A DNA stretch of 5,833 nt from Gammaproteobacteria bacterium (GTDB taxonomy: Bacteria; Pseudomonadota; Gammaproteobacteria; Pseudomonadales; Pseudohongiellaceae): positions 1 through 5,833 of the forward strand of contig DORE01000211.1 in NCBI GenBank assembly GCA_003514305.1. Reading direction: 5' to 3'. The position numbers were made by a program, and so were the translations under genes. Positions within the stretch are counted from its first letter, which is position 1. Each line of letters opens with the position of its first letter. Below are positions 1 to 5,833 of the stretch, one piece after another. The notes under the pieces are model-generated. The model had not been told where the DNA came from. It did not search any database and worked only from the letters and a program-made list of their open reading frames with translations.

Positions 1-875
1 GTAAAAGCATCAAAAGACCCGCTGCCAGCGGTTAGATCATGTAACCAATTCGAGGTGGCAACCTCGTCCTTCTCTGAAATTATGGAAGCCAGACGTTCCT
101 CCGCTTCGGCTCTGGATTTCCCCCATATAAGAAAAGGAAATATCGCGGTTCTGACTGAGCGCCCATAGCTACTAGCCTTTTGGGCGATGTCCTCGATAGT
201 CGGGCTAACCGCCTCGATTGATGGAGTAGAGATGAAGGCCCAGTCGCACAACCGTGCCGTCATATTCTTCGCATCCTCTGATACACCCGCATTGGCAATC
301 GAAGGAAGAATATCGGGCGTGGGGGAGGATTCTCCGCCGTTTACCGAATACCAGTCACATTCGTAGTTAAATGGCTGATCATCAGCGGACCAAAGTTTTT
401 TGAGAATTTCCACGAAACAAGAGGTCCGCTCATAGCGACGTGAGTGCTCCGCCAAAGGAACACCCATCATCCCGAACTCTCTCTCGCTCCAGCCGCTTAC
501 AACGTTTAGCCCCCACCTATTGCCACTCATATGTGAGAGCGTAGAACCCATCTTGGCGACGACAAAGGGGTGAAAAAGTGGGACGTGCACAGTCGAAAAC
601 ACATGAATAGAACTTGTAGCCCGCAGAAGAGCTGCCGCCCAAGTGGTTGTCTCTAGCGATGTGCCCAGAAAATTAGTTTCTCCGCCAAATCCACGCCACC
701 GTGACACAGGAAACAAATATTTGAAGCCATAACTCTCTGCTAAGAGCGCTAGAGACTCATTGTGCTCATAGGTCCACTGATCCTCGACAACGCGATGCGT
801 CGAAATTGAAGGCATGTTGGAGCAGTTGGGCATGAACAAACCCAAAGCCAGCTTCTGATCATAGTCATTGGGCAT
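1..875 (-). CDS. LLM-class flavin-dependent monooxygenase, RutA/SfnG-like (3' end outside window)
   Basis: Translation from the ATG at 875-873 gives 291 residues with no stop before the window edge; RutA-like enzymes are roughly 360-380 residues, so perhaps 70-90 are missing. The protein looks like an FMN-dependent luciferase-fold (TIM-barrel) monooxygenase: SRWRGFGGETNF at residues 58-69, a TVHVP segment at 95-99, LNVVSGW at 123-129 followed by EREFGMMG (131-138), SRRYER at 145-150, and an ANAGVSEDA stretch at 194-202 that matches the family's flavin-phosphate region. No signal peptide is visible, so it should be cytoplasmic. Such enzymes use reduced FMN supplied by a separate flavin reductase, which is not in the window. 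The gene begins 3 bases after the P450 stop codon and is probably translationally coupled to it; only weak purine-rich sequence precedes the ATG. Known relatives act on pyrimidines (RutA), dimethyl sulfone (SfnG) or dibenzothiophene sulfone (DszA). The substrate here cannot be read from sequence; the family assignment is firm. Confidence 0.9.
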   Translation of the reverse strand, partial: MPNDYDQKLALGLFMPNCSNMPSISTHRVVEDQWTYEHNESLALLAESYGFKYLFPVSRWRGFGGETNFLGTSLETTTWAAALLRATSSIHVFSTVHVPLFHPFVVAKMGSTLSHMSGNRWGLNVVSGWSEREFGMMGVPLAEHSRRYERTSCFVEILKKLWSADDQPFNYECDWYSVNGGESSPTPDILPSIANAGVSEDAKNMTARLCDWAFISTPSIEAVSPTIEDIAQKASSYGRSVRTAIFPFLIWGKSRAEAEERLASIISEKDEVATSNWLHDLTAGSGSFDAF

Positions 876-878
876 TTC

Positions 879-2108
879 TCAAGCTCTCAAGGTGACTCTC
901 AAGTCCTCATAGCCACGAAATAAGAAGGCGCCCCTGAGGCGAGCTGACTCAATATCAACCAAAAAATTAGGGTATGCAGTGAACAGCTCCTCCAAAAAGA
1001 TTTTTCCCTCCAAGCGGGCGAGTGCTGCGCCAACGCAGTAGTGGATGCCGCCACCGAAAGTGAGTGGCTTCTGTTCTCGCGGACTAATATCAAATGACTC
1101 GGGATTATCGAAATGACGTTCGTCTCGGTTAGCAGCTGCTACGATGGTCAACACCCGCTCTCCGACTCCAATTTTTTGCCCGGCCACCTCTTTTGGTTCC
1201 AAAGCGGTTCGATAGGTAGCTTGCAAAGACGACTCAAATCGGAGGATCTCCTCGACTGCCGCATCTGCCAGCGCAATGTTATTCTGCAACTTCAATCGTT
1301 GCTCTGGATTTGCCCCAAGACAAAAAATTCCGTTACCAATCATATGAGCTGTCGTCTCAAACCCTGCGCCAAATAGCCCAATCACAGAAGTACTCAGCTC
1401 TTCTTGTGTCAGCGCATCGTCACCGTCACCAGCATAAACCATGGCCGTTGTGAGGTCGTCTCGGGGAGCTTTCTTCCGCCTTTGAAAGAGGTCATCGAAA
1501 AACTCCGTCAAAAAGTCCATCTGCTGATTCGCTAGGGCTAACTCCTCAGGCTCTAGGGCCCGCGTCTCGAAAACAGGAAAGGTATCCGCTACCGCCTGAT
1601 TCAGCTCGGCCAAAAGCTCCCACGAGAACTCGCCCTCCTCCATCCCAAGCATGTCGCACATCACCAATGTCGGAAACAGATAAGCGAAGTCAGTGATGAA
1701 ATTTACATCTTCAAGCTTGGCGACTTGTTGTAATTGTCGTGCCGCCAATTGTCTGATTCGTGGGGCCATTTCTTTTACACGTCGGTGAGTTAACGCACTC
1801 GCAACCAGATCTCTCACACGGGTGTGCTGTGGAGGATCTTGCATGACAAAGACTCTGGAAAGCCAAGCGTACGCGGGCTGGGCTAAGACATCGAACGAAT
1901 CGTCATAAAATAACTGAATGTTTCTAACGAAGTCGCCCTGCCCGAAAGACTTGTCTATCAGGACAGAGCGGCAGTCATCATAACGAGTGGCAACCCAGAA
2001 CCCAAGATCGGATAGATGAATGGGGTCTTCATCCCGCAGTGTACTGAAGGTGGGGTACGGATCCTGAAGAAATTCAGGATCCATGGGGTTGAAGCTATGG
2101 TGGGACAA
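879..2108 (-). CDS. Cytochrome P450, soluble bacterial type
   Basis: This 409-residue protein is full length for a soluble bacterial P450 (usually about 400-420) and has no membrane anchor. The N-terminal FNPMDPEFLQDPYP (6-19) is typical. Seen in order are the C-helix DPPQHTRVR (91-99), whose His and Arg normally bind heme propionates; the I-helix oxygen-activation motif AGFETT (248-253) with acid E251 and T252; the ExxR motif E287-R290; and the heme-binding loop FGGGIHYCVGAALAR (351-365) with C358 as thiolate ligand. All catalytic elements are intact, so it should be an active heme monooxygenase taking electrons from a ferredoxin and reductase, neither of which is nearby. The start chosen is TTG at 2108-2106, because the next candidate, ATG at codon 9, would cut into the conserved N-terminus and no other start codon lies between the receptor stop and the TTG. 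The gene follows the receptor by 29 bases and precedes the flavin monooxygenase by 3. The substrate is unknown; hydroxylation of a terpenoid, steroid or similar hydrophobic compound is plausible from context only. Confidence 0.95.
   Translation of the reverse strand: MSHHSFNPMDPEFLQDPYPTFSTLRDEDPIHLSDLGFWVATRYDDCRSVLIDKSFGQGDFVRNIQLFYDDSFDVLAQPAYAWLSRVFVMQDPPQHTRVRDLVASALTHRRVKEMAPRIRQLAARQLQQVAKLEDVNFITDFAYLFPTLVMCDMLGMEEGEFSWELLAELNQAVADTFPVFETRALEPEELALANQQMDFLTEFFDDLFQRRKKAPRDDLTTAMVYAGDGDDALTQEELSTSVIGLFGAGFETTAHMIGNGIFCLGANPEQRLKLQNNIALADAAVEEILRFESSLQATYRTALEPKEVAGQKIGVGERVLTIVAAANRDERHFDNPESFDISPREQKPLTFGGGIHYCVGAALARLEGKIFLEELFTAYPNFLVDIESARLRGAFLFRGYEDLRVTLRA
2059..2082 (-). other. 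10-bp stem, 4-base loop hairpin inside the start of the P450 gene
   Basis: On the plus strand GGATCCTGAA and TTCAGGATCC are exact reverse complements separated by GAAA; in the mRNA the loop reads UUUC. The hairpin covers P450 codons 9-17 (the M-DPEFLQDP region) and starts 24 bases after the TTG start codon. The two arms partly reflect the repeated Asp-Pro pair in a conserved protein motif, but a perfect 10-bp pairing exceeds what that alone requires. It is not followed by a U-run, so it does not look like a terminator. A role in translation initiation or mRNA stability is possible and unproven. Confidence 0.6.
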
Positions 2109-2137
2109 ACGAAAGCCTAGATGCCAACTCTCACCAC

Positions 2138-4336
2138 CTAAAACTGATAGGTAACGGTGGCTCCGTAGGTCCGAGGTGGGAGTACTGCACCGACCCGCAA
2201 CGAATCATAGAGCGGGGCAGTGATGATGTTATTGGACATAACCTCCTCATCACTTAAGTTTCGGCCCCACACACTAAGTAACCACTGGTCATTCCATGAG
2301 TACTCGGCAGAGGCATTGTACTGTTCGTAAGCGTCTTGATAAGCGTCGGCTCGATTCCATTCTGTGAAGTAGACATCATCCTGGTAATAGGCCTCGCCTC
2401 GCAGCCGCAAGACACCGGCACCCACTTGCCCTTCCCAGGTCACTCCTAGTTTCGCGGTGCTCTCAGGCGCATTGGGTAAGGTATTACCGCTCAAATCAGT
2501 AATAGCGAAGCCGTTGGCATAGTCGCCATTGAAAAACTCTTGGTACTCCGCGTCTAAATAAGTCAAATAGAAATCGAAAGAGAAGCCGTTCCCAAAGCTC
2601 CCCTCGACCTCTAGTTCAATACCTGAATTCTCTGCCTCTGCAGCATTAATTGTGGATACTGTGCTGGTCTCGTCTACGAAAGAGATCTGCATATCTTGGT
2701 AATCATAGAAAAATGCAGCGACACTGTATTTCAGGGTGCCGTCACTATTCTGGCCTTTCAAGCCTATCTCAAACGCATCAACGGTCTCTGGGTCCAAAGC
2801 TGGACTTAAGCTGCCAGTGTTGATTACTCCTGATTTAAAAGCCTCCGTATAAGTACCGTATAACATGAACGTATCGCTCGGCGCGTACTGGATAGTCACC
2901 CTAGGCGTGACATCGTTCCAACTGGCACGTTGGTCGGTAGGAACATTGAGCTGAATGGCATCAAAGATAAAGGTTCCTGTCCCTGCTCGTTCCTCGTAGT
3001 TGTAACGGAGTCCACCAATAACCGTGAGTTGCTCAGTGAATTGGTAGGTTGCCTCGGCGTAGGCACCCCAAGCTTCGATGTCAACATCACCATCTTGCAG
3101 GTAGTTACCGCTGTTAATAGCATCGCCGATAGGCGTACCACACAGCGCGGGCGCCAGAGCAAAACAAATATTTGTCATCGGCACCTTAACTTCGCCATAA
3201 AGCTCCTCATCGAAGTACATCAGACCAGCAATCACATCTAACCGGTCCGTGCTGTAGTTCAATATGAATTCCTGTCCAAAGGAATCGCTCTCTTCAATGT
3301 AGTTATTTTGACCGTAAAGATTCACATCGGTGGAGTCCAAGTCGTCTCTGAGAAACCTATCAAGGCTTTGCGAGGAGGTGATTGATTTAAGGCTCAAACT
3401 GTCGTTAAAAGCATAATCAATGGTGAGGTTGACGAGCTGACCGTCCCGATCGTTAATGGGCTCCTGATCGGAATTTATGTCATAAAAATCACCACCCACC
3501 ATGCCAACAGTTTTGCCGCCAAGGAGAACCACACCCAAGGGCACTGGGACTGCAGACCCAGCTGACTGGCCGAAGTAACTGAAGGCATAATTATTGTCTT
3601 CCTCCTCATAATATTGAGCAGAAAGCGTAGCAGTAAGTGGCCCCCCGGCGTCGTATACAAAGGTCGCTCGATAAGCCTTGGCATCCCGGTCGTTGACGTC
3701 TGAGCCGGTAGCGATGTTGTTACCGTAACCGTCTCTGTTATCCAAGCTTGCTGCGATGCGCGCAGACAGCGCATCTCCCATCGGGATATCAATAGCTCCC
3801 TTAAATTGAGTAAGACCAAAATTCCCAGCAGTGGCGCTTAGATAGCCACCCAGCTCTTTGCCGGGTTTGCTTGTCACCATATTTATTGCGCCGCCTGTGG
3901 CCCCACGGCCATACAGCGTTCCTTGAGGACCTCTCAGGACTTCTACCTGAGCCAAATCAAACATCCCCATCAATTGGGCTGCAGGTCTTGGGATGATTGC
4001 TCCATCCTGAAGAAATGAAACCGCTCCCTCCCCGCCAATATCAATACTCGTCATCCCGATACCGCGCATAAACACCCGAGCAAATCCGAACTGGTCGCCC
4101 AGAGAGAGGTTAGGAATATCTACTTGCATATCCCTGACTTCTTGAATGCCTCCTGGCCCCACTCTGTCTCCAGCTAAAACGTTGGCGGAGCCAGCTAGAT
4201 CCTGAAGTGCTACCGACCGTTTGGTCGCGGTAACTACAACTTCCTCCAAAGTGCTGTCTTGAGCACTAGCTATCTGAAACGAAGACAGAAAAAGGACACC
4301 GAGCCCTGATGCTTTGACAAAGTCTTTGATATTCAT
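2138..4336 (-). CDS. TonB-dependent outer-membrane receptor
   Basis: This predicted 732-residue protein imports a substrate across the outer membrane using TonB-ExbBD energy. The start is ATG at 4336-4334, which has a strong AGGAG site 5 bases upstream and opens a clear signal peptide: charged NIKDFVK, a hydrophobic core, then a predicted cut after IASA (residue 25). An upstream in-frame start at 4507 would add 57 residues without signal-peptide character and is rejected. A TonB-box-like LEEVVVTATKR follows at 30-40. The plug domain (about 41-160) contains the hallmark VEVLRGPQGTLYGRGATGG (131-149) and ends near MVTSKP. The rest alternates amphipathic strands and polar loops, as in a 22-stranded barrel, and ends in RTYGATVTYQF with the terminal phenylalanine expected by the BAM machinery. 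Length is normal, and no STN signalling domain is present. The only two cysteines of the predicted mature protein, at 390 and 398, fall in one predicted extracellular loop. It is the first gene of the putative operon with the P450 and flavin monooxygenase, which suggests import of their substrate. The ligand is unknown; nothing points specifically to iron chelates or cobalamin. Confidence 0.95.
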   Translation of the reverse strand: MNIKDFVKASGLGVLFLSSFQIASAQDSTLEEVVVTATKRSVALQDLAGSANVLAGDRVGPGGIQEVRDMQVDIPNLSLGDQFGFARVFMRGIGMTSIDIGGEGAVSFLQDGAIIPRPAAQLMGMFDLAQVEVLRGPQGTLYGRGATGGAINMVTSKPGKELGGYLSATAGNFGLTQFKGAIDIPMGDALSARIAASLDNRDGYGNNIATGSDVNDRDAKAYRATFVYDAGGPLTATLSAQYYEEEDNNYAFSYFGQSAGSAVPVPLGVVLLGGKTVGMVGGDFYDINSDQEPINDRDGQLVNLTIDYAFNDSLSLKSITSSQSLDRFLRDDLDSTDVNLYGQNNYIEESDSFGQEFILNYSTDRLDVIAGLMYFDEELYGEVKVPMTNICFALAPALCGTPIGDAINSGNYLQDGDVDIEAWGAYAEATYQFTEQLTVIGGLRYNYEERAGTGTFIFDAIQLNVPTDQRASWNDVTPRVTIQYAPSDTFMLYGTYTEAFKSGVINTGSLSPALDPETVDAFEIGLKGQNSDGTLKYSVAAFFYDYQDMQISFVDETSTVSTINAAEAENSGIELEVEGSFGNGFSFDFYLTYLDAEYQEFFNGDYANGFAITDLSGNTLPNAPESTAKLGVTWEGQVGAGVLRLRGEAYYQDDVYFTEWNRADAYQDAYEQYNASAEYSWNDQWLLSVWGRNLSDEEVMSNNIITAPLYDSLRVGAVLPPRTYGATVTYQF

Positions 4337-4340
4337 AAGT

Positions 4341-4346
4341 ACTCCT
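4341..4346 (-). promoter_or_regulatory. Ribosome binding site of the TonB-dependent receptor
   Basis: The minus strand reads AGGAGT followed by ACTT and the ATG at 4336. This near-perfect Shine-Dalgarno sequence with 5-base spacing from AGGAG decides the start codon and excludes the longer in-frame extension to 4507. Confidence 0.85.
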
Positions 4347-4383
4347 GGCAAGTATTGTTGCGCTTTGTTGGCTTTATTTCTCC

Positions 4384-4412
4384 AATATGATACGAGTGTA
4401 TCATGTGTTCGA
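4384..4412 (-). promoter_or_regulatory. Candidate sigma-70-like promoter for the receptor operon
   Basis: On the minus strand TCGAAC (4412-4407) could act as a -35 box and CATATT (4389-4384) as a -10 box, with a 17-base spacer; matches to consensus are 3 of 6 and 4 of 6. An alternative -10 box is TATCAT (4392-4387), five of six matches but with a poorly placed -35. Either would give a leader of roughly 40 bases before the receptor ATG. The weak -35 match makes this tentative; the overlap with the palindrome is its main support. Confidence 0.3.
4387..4404. promoter_or_regulatory. 18-bp perfect inverted repeat, probable operator
   Basis: The sequence is ATGATAC, a GAGT spacer, then GTATCAT: two exact 7-base arms around 4 bases. 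Its size and symmetry fit the binding site of a dimeric helix-turn-helix regulator such as a TetR-family repressor; GntR-type regulators also use short palindromes. It lies 51 bases upstream of the receptor start and overlaps the best promoter candidate, so a bound protein would block transcription. I saw no second copy in the window. The regulator is not encoded here, so its family is inference. Confidence 0.6.
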
Positions 4413-4557
4413 CGTACCTGACGCGCCTCGCTCAAACCAAGCTCGCACAATAGTCGGGCATTTTTTTGAAGCATCGGCTGGTACCATTTACTTAAGCAGA
4501 GATACAAATTGGCTAATCCATTTCAAACACATGGGGTTGTTTAGTTGTCGCGGCAAA

Positions 4558-5833
4558 TTAGCCCACCTTCCGCTCTTTCTTAAACTTAATGCTGTGCTGT
4601 TCACGATCCCAAGTATCCGCTGTAACGCCTTCAGATCTCAGGACGTGCTTCATGACTTTGGATGACGGCGTTTTAGGCAACTCCTCAAGAACCCTGATGT
4701 ACCTCGGCACCATGAAATAGGGCATTCTGTCACCCAAAAAATTCATGAGGGTAGTCTGGTCAATATCTTTGCCCGCTACAGGAGCGACAGAAATCATTAC
4801 ATCATCTTCACCTAGGTCGCTCGGTACAGCGTAGGCGGCAGCTTCCCGGACATCAGGGTAGGCGACGACCTCAGCCTCTACCTCAAAAGATGAAATGTTC
4901 TCTCCGCGACGACGCATCGCATCTTTCATCCGGTCGACGAAGTAAAAGTAGCCCTCATCGTCCTGCCGAAAGCAATCTCCGGTGTGAAACCACCCGTTGC
5001 GCCACGCCTCTGCGGTAGCCACCGGATTTTTGTAGTAACCGCTATTCATACCCCACGGTCGATCGGTTCTCACAATCATTTCACCGATCTCCCCAAGCGC
5101 CACCTCGCAGTCATTTTCATCAACGAGTCTGACGTCTACACCATCCCTTTTCTTGCCGCAGGTACCGCGCTTGGTCGGATTGGGCTCGGAGACAATGGGC
5201 GATGAGATTTCGGTCATATTAAAAATTGTGTAAACGTCGATCCCAAACCGCTCATAAAATTCGGTGCAGGTCTCAGTTAACGGCACCATGAATGCCAGCC
5301 GGACACTATGGTCCTTGTCATGCTCAGAGGGTTCCTGTTTCAACAAAAACGTGGTCATCACTCCGAGCAGGAAAAAGGCACTGGTGCGGCTCTTACTGAC
5401 AAAAGGCCAAAACTTTTCGGTGTCGAAACCGTCCATCACAGCGATCGATCCGCCTCGGCATAGCATGACAAAGATCACACCCATGCCACCTATGTGAAAG
5501 ATAGGCATGTTGATGAGAAAACGATCCTCGCCGGTCACAAAATGCCAAGTTTCCGGGCCGGCGTTCGTAAAGATGTGGAGGTAAGACGAGAGTACACCCT
5601 TGGACGGCCCCGTTGTCCCGGAGGTAAAAATGATTGACTGCGTATCCCAAGGCTCAATGGGCTTGAGTAAATCAGGGGGCTCTGACGCGTCGCTAACGAT
5701 GGCTGAGAAGTTTACAAACTCATAATCAGCTTCAGCAGTGCTATCGCCGAGATGAATTACTTTGGCAATCTTCGCTGTTTCTATTGAATCGAAACGCTCC
5801 AGTAATTGGCCATGAGCAACCATCACGGTCGCG
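4558..5833 (-). CDS. AMP-forming acyl-CoA ligase, CaiC-like (5' end outside window)
   Basis: About 424 residues are visible up to the TAA at 4560-4558. The frame remains open to the right edge, so the N-terminal 100 or so residues of a usual 510-550 are missing; an in-frame GTG at 5826 is internal, since ATVMVAHGQLLERF reads like the interior of an adenylation domain. Counting from that GTG codon, the ATP-binding loop TSGTTGPSKG is at 68-77, FNMTEIS at 202-208 corresponds to the YGMTE motif, GWFHTGD is at 278-284, the hinge DRMKDAMRRRGENISSFEVE at 298-317, and PKTPSSK at 384-390 carries the expected catalytic lysine K390. The RRRGENISSFEVE and PYFMVPRYI segments recall carnitine/crotonobetaine-CoA ligases and related acyl-CoA ligases. 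The enzyme adenylates a carboxylic acid and transfers it to coenzyme A in the cytoplasm. It lies upstream of the receptor operon on the same strand and may activate a carboxylate formed in the same pathway. The acid is unknown. A serine replaces the usual glycine before K390. Confidence 0.92.
   Translation of the reverse strand, partial: ATVMVAHGQLLERFDSIETAKIAKVIHLGDSTAEADYEFVNFSAIVSDASEPPDLLKPIEPWDTQSIIFTSGTTGPSKGVLSSYLHIFTNAGPETWHFVTGEDRFLINMPIFHIGGMGVIFVMLCRGGSIAVMDGFDTEKFWPFVSKSRTSAFFLLGVMTTFLLKQEPSEHDKDHSVRLAFMVPLTETCTEFYERFGIDVYTIFNMTEISSPIVSEPNPTKRGTCGKKRDGVDVRLVDENDCEVALGEIGEMIVRTDRPWGMNSGYYKNPVATAEAWRNGWFHTGDCFRQDDEGYFYFVDRMKDAMRRRGENISSFEVEAEVVAYPDVREAAAYAVPSDLGEDDVMISVAPVAGKDIDQTTLMNFLGDRMPYFMVPRYIRVLEELPKTPSSKVMKHVLRSEGVTADTWDREQHSIKFKKERKVG

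Larger units (their letters stand above)
4337..4557. other. Intergenic region between the acyl-CoA ligase and the receptor
   Basis: These 221 bases separate the ligase stop codon from the receptor start codon. The part near the receptor is AT-rich and holds the ribosome binding site, the promoter candidate and an 18-base palindrome. The remainder shows no credible gene. I found no GC-rich hairpin followed by a U-run on the minus strand after the ligase, so no intrinsic terminator can be called. An in-frame upstream extension of the receptor reading frame and a plus-strand open frame cross this region, but neither has the features of a real gene. Confidence 0.75.

Noticed and set aside
2316..2352. 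Short repeat encoding ADAYQDAYEQ near the receptor C-terminus
   Set aside because: Only a few residues are repeated once, consistent with chance in a polar loop.
2930..3241. Plus-strand open frame of 103 codons inside the receptor gene
   Set aside because: It is fully antisense to a well-supported receptor and its translation shows no protein-family features.
3475..3819. Minus-strand open frame of 114 codons inside the receptor gene in another frame
   Set aside because: It is a frame shadow of the receptor barrel region without recognisable motifs.
4437..4480. Possible terminator near the T-run at 4461-4467
   Set aside because: The run of seven T is on the plus strand, the wrong orientation for the ligase transcript, and no stable stem precedes a U-run on the minus strand.
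4337..4507. 57-residue in-frame N-terminal extension of the receptor
   Set aside because: It lacks signal-peptide character and would bury a clear signal peptide; a strong AGGAG site precedes the internal ATG at 4336, and the extension crosses the promoter and palindrome.
4387..4665. Plus-strand open frame of 92 codons overlapping the intergenic region
   Set aside because: It runs antisense into the ligase 3' end, has no recognisable domain or good ribosome binding site, and starts within the palindrome.
5824..5826. GTG as the start of the acyl-CoA ligase
   Set aside because: The frame is open to the window edge and the visible protein begins inside the adenylation domain, about 100 residues short of a complete enzyme.

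Overview
The window is a piece of bacterial chromosome in which all four protein genes lie on the minus strand, so transcription runs from high to low coordinates. In that order they are: an AMP-forming acyl-CoA ligase (5' end beyond the right edge), a 221-base intergenic region with a promoter and operator candidate, a TonB-dependent outer-membrane receptor, a cytochrome P450, and an LLM-class (luciferase-like) flavin monooxygenase (3' end beyond the left edge).

The TonB-dependent receptor shows a diderm bacterium. Base composition looks close to 50% G+C by eye. The mix of a large receptor, a soluble class I type P450, a RutA/SfnG-like flavin monooxygenase and a CaiC-like ligase resembles catabolic islands of marine Gammaproteobacteria or sphingomonad-like bacteria. 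The taxon is inference; no rRNA or other marker gene is present.

Layout: receptor, P450 and flavin monooxygenase are packed with gaps of 29 and 3 bases and almost certainly form one operon, probably read from a promoter just upstream of the receptor. An 18-base perfect inverted repeat lies exactly over that putative promoter, suggesting repression by a TetR-like or similar dimeric regulator that is not encoded in the window. The ligase ends 221 bases upstream of the receptor and has no visible intrinsic terminator, so read-through into the operon is possible.

How the genes may work together (inference): the receptor brings a scarce, probably hydrophobic or bulky organic compound through the outer membrane, the P450 and flavin monooxygenase oxidise or cleave it, and the ligase converts a carboxylate intermediate to its CoA thioester for beta-oxidation-like breakdown. 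No redox partner for the P450, flavin reductase, regulator, RNA gene, mobile element or CRISPR array is visible. The most interesting points are the receptor plus two mechanistically different oxygenases in one operon, conserved positions in the flavoenzyme suggesting flavin-N5-peroxide (RutA-type) chemistry, the operator palindrome, and a strong 10-bp hairpin just inside the P450 reading frame.
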